Assembly (NCBI RefSeq): GCF_965232525.1
Contig: NZ_OZ246980.1
Coordinates: forward strand, 3,906,001 to 3,970,000
DNA: 64,000 bases
Source of the DNA: Bauldia sp965232525
GTDB taxonomy: Bacteria > Pseudomonadota > Alphaproteobacteria > Rhizobiales > Kaistiaceae
Reading direction: 5' to 3'
Shown: one piece after another, positions 34,656 through 43,876 of the stretch
Position numbering within the stretch: the stretch's first letter is position 1
Layout of the letters: every line of letters starts with the position of its first letter
Position numbers and translations under genes: made by a program
Notes under the pieces: generated by a model
Told to the model about the DNA's origin: nothing
Database searches by the model: none
Seen by the model: the letters and a program-made list of their open reading frames with translations, nothing else

Positions 34656-35365
34656 TCCGGTTTCCGGCAACAGGGTTAAGGGCGAAAACACCGTATTTTC
34701 AGAGGGTTGACCCCCTTGTCGGCCAGCGCCGGCGTGCGCGATCCGGCCCGCTTTCGCACCGCATCGAAAAGATTCGCGTTTTTGGCAGAACCGAGTCTAA
34801 AATGAGGCACTGCCGGCGAAGCCACGGGGCATGGGCGGCAGGTCGCCAGGAAAGGCCATTAAGGCACCCATGGGAGGCGACAAACTTAGGCAGGCCCGCG
34901 GCCCGCTCCAAAAGGAGACGCGGCCGGACATGGTCCAAAGGGGGGAGGTTCGCGCCTAGTCATTGTTTGCACGACGGAGCGGAATTCGTGTTTTTTTCCG
35001 ACCCGCTCTGAACGGCACGGACGAAGCAGCGCCTCACGCCGGCTCGGCCTCCCCCCGCCTGTCTCGCAACGAACCACCTCTCTCTCCACTGGTAGACACC
35101 TGCGTCGCTTGAATCCAAATGCGCTCCAGACGGCAAAGCTTGGCCTCGCGAAGCGCGCCTAGCGGAGCCAGAGGGGGGGTCGCAACGTCACGCGATCCGA
35201 AGTTCCCCAGCGCAAAATCCTAACCACTCGTCCCCACGCAGCCTGCCCCCGACCCGATCGGGGGGTGGGGACCCAGTCTTTTGGATCACACCAACACGAC
35301 TGCTCAGGATTCCCGCCTCCGCGGGAATGAGCGGTGGCTGGTGAAGCCGACCCCCAACCCGATCG
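34656..35365. other. 710-bp intergenic region with structured and repeat sequence
   Basis: No convincing protein gene. 34800-34960 can form several hairpins (GTCGCC at 34845 with GGCGAC near 34877; GCTCC-AAAA-GGAG near 34912), so an RNA is possible, but I could match no known RNA family. 35130-35179 is a copy of the AGACGGC...GCGGAGCCAGAGGGG repeat, and 35308-35335 holds the ATTCCCGCCTCCGCGGGAAT hairpin that recurs at 39085. Confidence 0.4.
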
Positions 35366-36799
35366 TCACACCGGAAAGCGGCGCGACAGCCGTGGGTTCG
35401 GTTGCCAGTCGAAGTCCGGCTGGAAGGGAAAGGTCGGCGTCGGGCGGCGCTGATTGCTGAGGCTGACGATGTCCTGATTCACTGCCCCGTCGCTGAGGGC
35501 CATCAGTGCCGGATTGGCGATCGGCGCAAGCTCCGGCGACAGGTAGCCCGACTTCACCAACAGCACCTGAAGGCTGGTTACGTCCTCGCCGAAGGCCGCG
35601 AAATCGGCGAGGTCGTGAAACGGCCGTCGCGCATAGGTCAACACCACCCGGACGGGGCCGGTGCGGACCACGGCCAGGAGGTCCCGGGTCTCGGCGCTGC
35701 CGAGCACGCGCACCACGTCCACAGTCCGGGTGATCGGTTGGCAAGCGCTACCCAGCGCACCGCCGAAGGTCAGGTCCAGCCTCGCCCCCTCGCCGGCGGC
35801 TGCGGCGGCAAGGGTCGCCGGTGGGTCGGCGATGCCTGCGACCAGCACGTCGTCGAAGCCTCGATCGAGCAGCGCCGCCAGGACGTCGGTCCGGTCGCCG
35901 ACGCCGCCGCCAGTGGGATTGTCGCCGCTGTCGGCGAGGATGACCGGCCGTGTCGTCGCCCGCTCCGCCGCGTCGAGCATCGCCGTGACCGGGCCCGTCT
36001 CGACGCCGAAGTCGAACGCCGCGCGCGCGCTCCAATACGCCTCGGCGAGGTCGCCGGCGGCGGCCAGGGACGCCTCGGCCTCCGTCCCGGTCACCACGGC
36101 AGCGGCGGTGGCGCGGGGCACGTCCGCCCAGACATATCCGACCATCAGGTTGGCATCGCGAACGCCCGGACGCTGTCCGACCGACGGCAATCTCGCATAG
36201 AGCGATTTCGCGGGATCCTGTTCGGTGCTGGTCCGCTCGCCGGGGAGCAGCACCGGGATCGGCGCCCAGGCGACGCCCGGCCGGAACCCGCCGGTGAGGC
36301 ACGCCGTCAACATTGAAAACGCCCGACGGTACGTTTCGGTGACGTCGATATGGGGCGCCGTCCGGTAAGCCGCGAAGATGTCGATCGCGTCGATGATCGG
36401 TTGCGACACATTGCCGTGCAGATCGTAGGAAACCGCGATCGGGCAGGCATCGCCGACGATCTCGCGGACGGCGCCGATCCAGTCGGCCTCGGCGTCATCC
36501 ATCCCCTCGACGTGTACCGCCCCGTGCATCAGCAGACAGACCCCGTCGAGCGGCATCGCGGCTGACAGTTCGTTCAGGAATTCCGTCTTGAACGCTTGGT
36601 AGACGTCGGCCGCGACGGGACCGCCGGGCACGGCGGACGCCCAGAACAAGGGGATGATGTCGACACCGTCCGGCGGTTCGCCGACCGTGGCGCTGAGGTC
36701 GTCGCCGCGCACCACGATGAAATCCTCACGCCGCATGATCTGCGGCGAATAGGTGCTGCATTCGGTATGGATGCCGCCAAGGGCAATACGATGGGTCAC
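35366..36799 (-). CDS. M81 family metallopeptidase (MlrC-like)
   Basis: A 477-residue member of the family founded by microcystinase MlrC. Zinc-site motifs: GGIHTECSTYSP at the N-terminus and VSYDLHGNVS with AYRTAPHIDV (about 135-160), plus ILADSGDNPTGGGVGD in the C-terminal domain. The start is GTG 36799, five bases after the stop of the hexosaminidase gene, and depends on a GGAG inside that gene's end; the two are an operon. Known members hydrolyse linear peptides or N-acyl compounds. Its coupling to a GH20 enzyme suggests action on an amide or peptide released from an amino sugar, which is inference. Confidence 0.88.
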   Translation of the reverse strand: MTHRIALGGIHTECSTYSPQIMRREDFIVVRGDDLSATVGEPPDGVDIIPLFWASAVPGGPVAADVYQAFKTEFLNELSAAMPLDGVCLLMHGAVHVEGMDDAEADWIGAVREIVGDACPIAVSYDLHGNVSQPIIDAIDIFAAYRTAPHIDVTETYRRAFSMLTACLTGGFRPGVAWAPIPVLLPGERTSTEQDPAKSLYARLPSVGQRPGVRDANLMVGYVWADVPRATAAAVVTGTEAEASLAAAGDLAEAYWSARAAFDFGVETGPVTAMLDAAERATTRPVILADSGDNPTGGGVGDRTDVLAALLDRGFDDVLVAGIADPPATLAAAAAGEGARLDLTFGGALGSACQPITRTVDVVRVLGSAETRDLLAVVRTGPVRVVLTYARRPFHDLADFAAFGEDVTSLQVLLVKSGYLSPELAPIANPALMALSDGAVNQDIVSLSNQRRPTPTFPFQPDFDWQPNPRLSRRFPV

Positions 36800-36804
36800 G
36801 TCGC

Positions 36805-38721
36805 TCAAAGCTCCGGCAGGAAGCGTGAAAGGGCGGCGAACCGTTGCCAGTCCTTTGATGCCGGATCGGACCAGCCGGCTTCGGCCACCGATCCAAGCCG
36901 CGGGAACACCATGTGGTTGAACTGCGCCGGCGAGATCAGGTGCTCCGACCAGATTCCAGCTTGCACGCCGATCAGTCGGCCCTCGGCATCCTGCGGCAGC
37001 CCGTCGGTCGGCTCGTAGGCGTAGCAATCCTCCGGCGTCGAGACGCCCGCCCAGCTCGCCCCCGGCTCGGACCAGCCCGACGCCTGCACCATGTCCATGT
37101 AGAAGCGCTGGCCGGGGCTGGCGACGACCTCATAGCCGGCTTCGATCAGCGCCCCGACCTTCTCGCGCTCGCGCCAGGCGACCAGCAGCGTGTCGCGCGG
37201 GATCTCCCCTTCGTCGCCGACCTCGTCCCAGGCCGCCATCTGCTTGCCGAGGCCAAGGATCATCTCTCGTACCCGGTGGGAGAAATACCGGTGCAGATCG
37301 CCGGTGGATTTCAGGCCTTCGCGCTCCATCATGTCGCGCGCGGCTGGCGAGGCCAGCCAGGCGCTTTCGTCCACCTCATCACCGCCGATGTGGATGTGTA
37401 GTGACGGAAACAGTGTCGCGACCTCGCCCATCACCGTCTGGACGAAGTCATAGGTTGCCGGCAGCGCCGGATTGAGGGCGTTGTTGGGGTAGCCCTGGAT
37501 CGAGTGATAGGAGGCGGACGGCTCGTCGGGATCGCGCAGATGCGGCAGCGCCTCGAGCACCGCATGGCAGTGCCCGGGCAAATCGATCTCGGGCACGATC
37601 TCGACATGGAGCGCCGACGCGTGGGCGACGAGATCGCGCACTTCGTCCTGGCTGTAGTGGCCGCCATACGTGGTCGCGCCGCTTCCCAGTTGCGGCACCA
37701 TCAGGCAGTCGGCACCGCGCAACGCTCCCACTGACGTCAGCTCGGGCAGTGCCTTGATCTCCAGGCGCCAGCCCTCGTCGTCGGTCAGGTGCCACTGCAG
37801 CACGTTCATCTTCAGCCAGGCGAGGATGTCGATGAACCGGCGCACCATATCGGTCGGGTAGAAGTGTCGCGAGACGTCGAGGTGTGAGCCGCGCCAGGCG
37901 AACCGGGGCGCGTCCGTGATGGTCCCGCCGGTCGGGAACCCGAAACGGTCGGGGTCGGCGGCCGCGCCCGCAAAGATGTGCGCCAGGGTGATCAGGCCGT
38001 AGTCCCGGCCGGCCGCCCCGCCGCACTCCAAGGTCACGCTGTCGGGCGCGAAGGCAATCGCGTAACCGTCTGCGGGCAGTGCCGGATTTTGCCCGAGGGT
38101 CAGGGACCGTGTCGCGGACGATTCATGCAGCACGAACGGTCGCTCCGCGACCGGGAAGAGCCGATTGGCGAGTTCCGCGATCCGCGACACCGCCCGGCTA
38201 TCGTCGATCGCGGTCCCGGCCGCCACGGCGAGCGGCGCGGGCCGTCCCGGGGCGACCTCAACGTCGACCGTGCGCGGCCATGGGGTCACCGCGATCGGCA
38301 CATCGACCTGTCCCGGCGGCACCTGTTTCAGCGCGCCGCTGTCGTCGCCGGCCTCAAGCAGTAGATCGCCGACCGCCACGTCGATGGTGCTGCCGTCGCC
38401 GAGGACCAGATAGGCGGACTTCGGCCCGTCGGTGCGATGCCGCGGCGCGTGGGTCAAGCCGCTCAGCGCCAGCGTCCAGGTCTCGCCGGGCCGGACGGTC
38501 AACTCCGGTACGGGCGCGATCTCGTGGAAGTTGGCGACCCGCCGATTGAGCCGGCCGCCCTCGATCAGCCCGCCGTCGGCAACCCGCGTCATCGCGGAAT
38601 AGGCGAGCACGAAGTCAGACAATGGCGCTGACGACAGGTTGGTCAACTCCAGTGTCATCGTACCGGGGTCGCCGCCACCCTTGGGGGTGTAGCGCGCGTC
38701 AAGACGAAAGTCGGCTGTCAT
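36805..38721 (-). CDS. beta-N-acetylhexosaminidase, GH20
   Basis: A 638-residue glycosidase removing terminal GlcNAc or GalNAc. An N-terminal beta domain (about 1-150) is followed by the GH20b domain and the catalytic barrel, with the RGSHLDVSRHFYPTD opening, WHLTDDEGWRLEIK, and the catalytic Asp-Glu pair in HIHIGGDEVDESAW (near 440). C-terminal RFYMDMVQ and a WSEHL substrate-site Trp-Glu are present. No signal peptide is visible from ATG 38721, so it is probably cytoplasmic and acts on imported oligosaccharides. First gene of an operon with the M81 gene, next to a sugar ABC transporter. Confidence 0.93.
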   Translation of the reverse strand: MTADFRLDARYTPKGGGDPGTMTLELTNLSSAPLSDFVLAYSAMTRVADGGLIEGGRLNRRVANFHEIAPVPELTVRPGETWTLALSGLTHAPRHRTDGPKSAYLVLGDGSTIDVAVGDLLLEAGDDSGALKQVPPGQVDVPIAVTPWPRTVDVEVAPGRPAPLAVAAGTAIDDSRAVSRIAELANRLFPVAERPFVLHESSATRSLTLGQNPALPADGYAIAFAPDSVTLECGGAAGRDYGLITLAHIFAGAAADPDRFGFPTGGTITDAPRFAWRGSHLDVSRHFYPTDMVRRFIDILAWLKMNVLQWHLTDDEGWRLEIKALPELTSVGALRGADCLMVPQLGSGATTYGGHYSQDEVRDLVAHASALHVEIVPEIDLPGHCHAVLEALPHLRDPDEPSASYHSIQGYPNNALNPALPATYDFVQTVMGEVATLFPSLHIHIGGDEVDESAWLASPAARDMMEREGLKSTGDLHRYFSHRVREMILGLGKQMAAWDEVGDEGEIPRDTLLVAWREREKVGALIEAGYEVVASPGQRFYMDMVQASGWSEPGASWAGVSTPEDCYAYEPTDGLPQDAEGRLIGVQAGIWSEHLISPAQFNHMVFPRLGSVAEAGWSDPASKDWQRFAALSRFLPEL

Positions 38722-39343
38722 TGCTGTTGCCTCGGAGGTTTGTTCAGGATCGGTAGGTGGCCGACCCACTAAGATTCTGGATGTGATGCGTTGGTTGCGC
38801 TGATCAAGGCAAGACAGACGTCGCGATCCCTCTCCCCCTTCGTGAAAGTCTTCGCAGCGTGCAAACGCCCCTCTCCCCCCTTGCGGGGGAGACGGCGGAG
38901 CTTGGGTCGCGAAGCGATCCTTAGCGGAGCCAGAGGGGGGTGATCCTGCGCTAACCCGCTTGGCGATCGACGCCCGATGTGGTCGCCAACGGATGCGCCG
39001 CTACCCCCCTCCCTAACCCTCCCCCGCACGGGGGGAGGGAAATCGGCGTTGGCCGCGAAGGGCGCGTCAGCACTGCTCGGATCAATTCCCGCTTTCGCGG
39101 GAGTGAGTGAGGTGTTTCCTCTCCCCTTGTGGGAGAGGATAGCGAGGCTTGCCGGCGAAGCCGACTTAGCCGAGCTTGGTGAGGGGTGTTCACGGTAGCC
39201 GGTGTTTATCAAGGCTCTCACCCTCCCTCACCCGGTTTGCCTAGGCTCGTCTCCTCGCCAAGGCAAACCTGCCCTCCCCCGCATCGAGGAAGGCGAGCCA
39301 CCGCGACGCCGCTTCAAACTGTCAAAACCGTCCAGCACCTAAC
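38722..39343. other. repeat-filled intergenic region
   Basis: No gene. Contains the repeat at 38871-38940 (GCGGGGGAGACGGCGGAGCTTGG...GGAGCCAGAGGGG, also at 45211-45272 and 35130-35179), a hairpin ATTCCCGCTTTCGCGGGAGT at about 39085-39107, and the 39119-39190 copy of the element at 26970-27041. Confidence 0.7.
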
Positions 39344-40483
39344 CTACGCTTTTCCCGAATGCGCCAGCAGCGTCGGATCGATGGCGGACATCGCCACGCG
39401 GCGTTCGAACGCCTGGCCGTTGGAATCGAACAGATGGCAATCGGCTGCTGCGATGGTGAGATCGATTGGCTTGCCGACCTCAGCCGAGGTCACCCCCGCG
39501 AGCAGGCTGCAGAAGATGTTGTCGCTGCCCTCGATGTTGGCGTAGGCGACGGTATGGATGCCGAGCCGTTCGATCACCGTCGGCGTCGCCGCCAGCGACA
39601 CGTCGCCGCCGCTGGTGCGAATGTCCTCCGGGCGGATGCCCAGGGTCAGTGTCTGCCCCGTCACATCGCCGCGGGGTTCCACCGGCAGCGTCAGGTCGGC
39701 GCCGTTCGGCAACGTCACGGTCACCCCATCGACCGACGACGCCTTGCCGGTCACGTGAATGAAGTTCATCCGGGGATTTCCGATGAACCCGGCCACGAAC
39801 AGGTTTTGCGGCTTGTGGTAGAGCTCCAGCGGCGTTCCCGCCTGCGAGATCAGTCCGGCGTCGAGAACGACGATCCGGTCCGCCATGGTCATCGCCTCAA
39901 CCTGATCGTGGGTGACGTAGACCATCGTCGCGTCGAGACTGTTGTGGAGCTTGGCGAGTTCGACGCGCATCTCGGCGCGCAGCGCCGCATCGAGGTTGGA
40001 GAGCGGCTCGTCGAACAGAAACACCGACGGCTCCCGCACGATCGCGCGGCCGATGGCGACCCGCTGCCGCTGTCCGCCCGACAGTTGCCCGGGGCGGTAT
40101 TTCAGCCGTTCGTCGAGCTGCAGGATGGCTGAAGCCCGCCCCACCCTTTCCTTGATCTCGTTCTCCGGCCGGCGTTCGACCCGAAGCGGAAACGCGATGT
40201 TTTCGAACACGCTCATATGCGGATAGAGCGCATACGACTGGAACACCATCGCGATGCCGCGCTTGACCGGCGGCAGATCGTTGACCACCCGGTCGTCGAT
40301 CCTGGCCTCGCCCGAGGTGATCTCCTCGAGCCCGGCAATCATCCTGAGCAAGGTCGACTTGCCGCATCCGGACGGGCCGACGAACACCACGAACGCACCG
40401 TGCTCGACATCCAGGGAAACGCCCTTGATGACCTCCACGGCCCCAAAGCTCTTGGTGACGTCGATCAGGTTGAGGCGACCCAT
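39344..40483 (-). CDS. sugar ABC transporter ATP-binding protein (UgpC/MsmK type)
   Basis: A 379-residue ATPase of a carbohydrate importer. Walker A GPSGCGKSTLLRMIAG (about 36-51), Q-loop MVFQSYALYPHMSV, signature LSGGQRQRVAIGRA (about 135), Walker B VFLFDEPLSNLD and H-loop VYVTHDQVEAM; the C-terminal TOBE/regulatory domain (from about 240) is typical of MalK/UgpC proteins that can serve several sugar porters. ATG 40483. Last gene of the transport operon, 58 bp after the binding-protein gene, with a stable hairpin between them. Confidence 0.96.
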   Translation of the reverse strand: MGRLNLIDVTKSFGAVEVIKGVSLDVEHGAFVVFVGPSGCGKSTLLRMIAGLEEITSGEARIDDRVVNDLPPVKRGIAMVFQSYALYPHMSVFENIAFPLRVERRPENEIKERVGRASAILQLDERLKYRPGQLSGGQRQRVAIGRAIVREPSVFLFDEPLSNLDAALRAEMRVELAKLHNSLDATMVYVTHDQVEAMTMADRIVVLDAGLISQAGTPLELYHKPQNLFVAGFIGNPRMNFIHVTGKASSVDGVTVTLPNGADLTLPVEPRGDVTGQTLTLGIRPEDIRTSGGDVSLAATPTVIERLGIHTVAYANIEGSDNIFCSLLAGVTSAEVGKPIDLTIAAADCHLFDSNGQAFERRVAMSAIDPTLLAHSGKA

Positions 40484-40503
40484 GGTGATACCCCCGGAGA
40501 AAC

Positions 40504-40531
40504 GTCGGGCCCCGGACAACCGGGACCCGAC
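40504..40531 (-). terminator. intercistronic hairpin between binding protein and ATPase genes
   Basis: GTCGGG.CCCGG (from 40504) pairs with CCGGG.CCCGAC (to 40531) around an ACAA loop, with no T run. Such hairpins after binding-protein genes usually protect the upstream mRNA and reduce read-through, giving more binding protein than ATPase. Confidence 0.6.
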
Positions 40532-40541
40532 ACGGTTTGTC

Positions 40542-41753
40542 TTACTTGAAGTCTTCGAGCTGCTCGGCGGCGTACTCGACCGCCTCGGCCGGCTCGACTT
40601 CACCGAGAACGACGCCCTGGACCGCTTCGTTGATCACGTCCTGCAGGCCGACATAGTCGGTCACGAACGGCTCCGGACCGCCAGTCGGAATGGCGTCGAG
40701 GAAGGCCGACCAGGTCGGGTCCTCGTCGCGCAGCGCCTGAACGCCCGGCAGGTCGCGCAGCGGCGTCAGGCCGCCGGCAATCTCGAACTCAAGCTGATTG
40801 TCCGGGCTGGTCAGCCACTTGGCCAGCGACAGCGCCTGATCTTCGACACCGGTGTTCTTGAACACGGCCAGCGAGTCGGTGATCAGCAGAGTACCGGGAC
40901 CACCCATCGGGCCGACCGGGATTGGCGCGACACCCCAGTTCACATCGCCGACCAGGTTCCTCTCCCAAGGACCGGAGATGAACATGCCGATCTGCCCCTC
41001 GGTGAACAGCGGGCGAAGCTTGGCACGGTCATAGGCGATCGGTCCCGGCTGCGAGACGTCAACCAGCTTGCCATAGAATTCCAATGCCCCGACGTTGTTC
41101 GGCGAATTGAAAACGATCTCGCCATTGTCGTCGATCACCGCACCGCCGTTGGTGTACACGTAGTTGAGAAACTGGTGCATCGTGTTGTCGAACGATGCGG
41201 CGGCAAGACCGAAACCGTCGGCTTCGGTGTTGTCCTTGATCGTCTGGGCGAAGGTGAACATCTCGTCCCAGGTCTTGGGCGGCGTCTCCGGATCGAGGCC
41301 GGCTGCCTCGAACAGGTCCTTGTTCCAGTAAAGCGCCTTGGTCGAGAAGGCACGCGGCGAGCCCCACACCATGCCGTTGGCGGTTACCGTACCGAGAACC
41401 GGCGGCGCGTAAGTCGCCTTTTCCTCATCGGTCAGATCGATCGGAATGATGAGATCGTTCTGGGCCAACTGCTTCAGGGTTCGTGACCCGAGATAGGCGA
41501 TGGCCGGCGCGTTACCGGCCGAAGCCAGCGTCGTCGATTTCTCCTGGCACTGGCCCCAAGGCACATACTCGACGTCGACCTTGAAGCCCGGATTGGCGGC
41601 TTCCCATTCGCCTACCAACCTGGCCTGCACGGCCGCGTCCTCATCGGAGTTGTCTCCGCAGTTGATCATGTGGAGGCGCGTATCGTCGGCGCTGGCCACA
41701 CTTGCGGCGCCGAGTGCTAACGCACTTCCCAATAGCAACGAAAGAACCTTCAT
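40542..41753 (-). CDS. sugar ABC transporter substrate-binding protein
   Basis: A 403-residue periplasmic protein of extracellular solute-binding family 1. Signal peptide MKVLSLLLGSALALGAASVASA, no lipobox. Family features: YLGSRTLKQLAQNDLIIPI in the first lobe, SPRAFSTKALYWNKDLFEAAGLDP hinge segment and EGQIGMFISGPW. Trp and Tyr residues suited to stacking on sugar rings are present. ATG 41753 follows GGGAGA. Sits third in the operon permease-permease-binding protein-ATPase. With GH20 nearby, an N-acetylglucosamine-containing oligosaccharide is the likely ligand, by context only. Confidence 0.94.
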   Translation of the reverse strand: MKVLSLLLGSALALGAASVASADDTRLHMINCGDNSDEDAAVQARLVGEWEAANPGFKVDVEYVPWGQCQEKSTTLASAGNAPAIAYLGSRTLKQLAQNDLIIPIDLTDEEKATYAPPVLGTVTANGMVWGSPRAFSTKALYWNKDLFEAAGLDPETPPKTWDEMFTFAQTIKDNTEADGFGLAAASFDNTMHQFLNYVYTNGGAVIDDNGEIVFNSPNNVGALEFYGKLVDVSQPGPIAYDRAKLRPLFTEGQIGMFISGPWERNLVGDVNWGVAPIPVGPMGGPGTLLITDSLAVFKNTGVEDQALSLAKWLTSPDNQLEFEIAGGLTPLRDLPGVQALRDEDPTWSAFLDAIPTGGPEPFVTDYVGLQDVINEAVQGVVLGEVEPAEAVEYAAEQLEDFK

Positions 41754-41791
41754 GAATCATCTCCCTTGCTTTCTGCCACCAGACGGATCTC

Positions 41792-42634
41792 TCACTCCTT
41801 GACCGCCCCGGCGGTGAGGCCGGCGACGATGTATCGCTGGAGAAAGACGTACACGATCAGCACTGGCAGGATGCCGACCAGACTTGCGGCCATCAGCTCG
41901 TTCCACACGACGGTCTGGCGACCGAAGAACTGGAACAAGCCAACGGGAAGCGGGTTCAACTCGTTGGTCGAGTTGAATGTCAGAGCGAACAGGAACTGCT
42001 GGGCGTAAGCCGTGATGAACGTGGCGATCGCAACCACCACGATGCCCGGAAGCGCGATTGGAATGATCACCCGCCGCAGGGTGTAGATGCGATCGGCGCC
42101 ATCCGCCCAGGCTGCCTCTTCGAGCTCCTTCGGAATCCGCAGGAGATAAGAGCGCAGCAACCAGATGCCGGTCGGGATCGCGAACGCAGCACCCGGGATG
42201 ATCATCGCCGCATAGGTGTTGAGCAGGCCGACCGCCAGCATCAGCTTGAACAGCGGGATGATCAGCACGGCGCCGCTCACCATGTTGATGGCGAGGAAAG
42301 CACCCAGCAATCCGTTGCGACCCTTGAACTCGAACCGCGCGAAGGCGTAGGCGGCGGGGATCACCACGATCAGCACGATCAGCGTCACCGAGCAGGCGAT
42401 GAAGAAGCTGTTGATCATGTAGCGCCACAGCAGCGGCACGTTCTCCCACATGTCGACATAGGCGGCGAAGCTCATGTTCTCGGTGATGAACCGATAGGGG
42501 ATTGAAAACAGGCCATCGATCGGCCGCATCGAGACCACGAACGCCTCGACGAAGGGCGCGAGAACGAACACCAGGAACACGGCGATGCCGGCGTAGATCA
42601 GGACGTATTCCCACCAGCGGTATTTATTTATCAT
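41792..42634 (-). CDS. sugar ABC transporter permease (MalG/UgpE type)
   Basis: A 280-residue inner-membrane protein with six spans and the ATPase-contact EAA loop around PKELEEAAWADGADRIYTLR (about 184-203). Pairs with the preceding permease to form the channel; start ATG 42634 overlaps the end of that gene by 11 bp. C-terminus ends in the usual YIVAGLTAGAVKE. Confidence 0.95.
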   Translation of the reverse strand: MINKYRWWEYVLIYAGIAVFLVFVLAPFVEAFVVSMRPIDGLFSIPYRFITENMSFAAYVDMWENVPLLWRYMINSFFIACSVTLIVLIVVIPAAYAFARFEFKGRNGLLGAFLAINMVSGAVLIIPLFKLMLAVGLLNTYAAMIIPGAAFAIPTGIWLLRSYLLRIPKELEEAAWADGADRIYTLRRVIIPIALPGIVVVAIATFITAYAQQFLFALTFNSTNELNPLPVGLFQFFGRQTVVWNELMAASLVGILPVLIVYVFLQRYIVAGLTAGAVKE

Positions 42635-43520
42635 TGACCAGCGCCCGTTTGCCGATCCGCGAGATCATCACGAAATAGAACCCCGAGAACAGGGAGAGGA
42701 ACAGGACGATCATGACCGCTCGCGCGGCACCTTCGCCATATTTGAAGCGACTGATCGCCGTCTTGTAGGTGTCGATGATCATGGTCGTCGTCGCGCCGCG
42801 CGGCCCGCCCTCGGTCAGGATCCAGATGATGTCGAAGGAGTTGAAGGTCCAAATTGCCGAGAGCAGCGACATGGTCGCGATCGCCGGCATGATCAGCGGC
42901 AGCGTGATGCGGCGGAAACGATAGAAGCGCGAGGCGCCGTCCACCCAGGCGGCTTCGTGCAGGTCGTTGGGAATCCCCTGCATGGCCGCCAGCAGGTAGA
43001 GCGTCACCAGCGGCGTGCCGATCCACACGTCAGTGACCACCGTCGCCATGAAGGCGGTGTCCCGGAACGCCAGAAATTCCAGCGGCGCGGAGATCAGATC
43101 GAAACGCTGAAGCAGCCCGGAGATCATCCCGAACTGCCCGTTATACATCCACGTCCAGATGAAGACGCCGATCGCGATCGGCACCACCCACGGCGGCATC
43201 ACCAGGACGCGGAACAGGCTCCGCCCGGGAACGGCGGCATTGAGCAGAACGGCGCCGAGCGTTCCGATGATGATCTTGAGGCCGACCGACAGCGCCATCC
43301 AATAGAAGGTTCGGGCGATTACCTCGGGAAAGCCGCGCGAGAACATCCGTTCGTAGTTCTCGAACCCGACATACTCCTCGACCGGGCTCAGCGTGGAGTT
43401 GGTGAACGACAGCCGGAAGGTTTCGACCAGCGGCCACGCGACGATCGCCAGCGTCACCACACCCGCCGGCACCAGCAGGAAGTACGGGAAATAGTCGATT
43501 TTCCGTGCCGTGACCGCCAT
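42624..43520 (-). CDS. sugar ABC transporter permease (MalF/UgpA type)
   Basis: A 298-residue inner-membrane protein with six spans and EAA loop IPNDLHEAAWVDGASRFYRF (about 185-204). It opens the transport operon; GTG/ATG alternatives were not needed since ATG 43520 starts the conserved FPYFLLVPAGVVTLAIVAW region. 356 bp separate it from the Gfo/Idh/MocA gene upstream, so that gene may have its own transcript. Confidence 0.95.
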   Translation of the reverse strand: MAVTARKIDYFPYFLLVPAGVVTLAIVAWPLVETFRLSFTNSTLSPVEEYVGFENYERMFSRGFPEVIARTFYWMALSVGLKIIIGTLGAVLLNAAVPGRSLFRVLVMPPWVVPIAIGVFIWTWMYNGQFGMISGLLQRFDLISAPLEFLAFRDTAFMATVVTDVWIGTPLVTLYLLAAMQGIPNDLHEAAWVDGASRFYRFRRITLPLIMPAIATMSLLSAIWTFNSFDIIWILTEGGPRGATTTMIIDTYKTAISRFKYGEGAARAVMIVLFLSLFSGFYFVMISRIGKRALVNDK

Positions 43521-43876
43521 GGGGCTGCTACCGCCTCGCCACGAGTATCAAGGCCGTTGTAGGCTCGACCGAATCGATGAAGCCGATCGTGGAAGCACCG
43601 TCCTCGCTTCTCCTTGGGGAGAGGAAGGTTTGACTTGGTGAGCGCGCTTGAAACCTCTTGCGTCCTTCGAGGCGCGCGTGCCGCGCGCACCTCAGGATGA
43701 GGTCGAAGTGGAGGCTCCCAGGATGCGGTTGGCCGAGTTCTTTGCGATCGATCCGGAAGGCGCACTGGACGCTCACAACAACGGCCTCATTCTGAGGTGC
43801 GAGGGCGAGAGCCCGAGCCTCGAAGAACGCACTGCGTCTCCGTCCACCATCCTTCCTCGCCGCTTGTTTCGACTCA
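43521..43876. other. repeat-containing intergenic region
   Basis: No gene. Two copies of the CCTCA...TCGAGG palindromic element, one at about 43661-43707 with arms GAGGCGCGCGTGCCGCGCGC and one at 43780-43832. The promoter of the ABC operon must lie between these and 43520. Confidence 0.6.

Noticed and set aside
32925..34691. 588-codon minus-strand frame opposite the RND pump
   Set aside because: Antisense shadow of the RND gene with typical GDRHDQ-rich composition and no recognisable domain.
34800..34960. Cobalamin, cyclic-di-GMP or other riboswitch, or RNase P/SRP RNA
   Set aside because: Isolated resemblance (AAGCCACGGGG, GGCAGG) but none of the required conserved cores was found, and no plus-strand gene follows.
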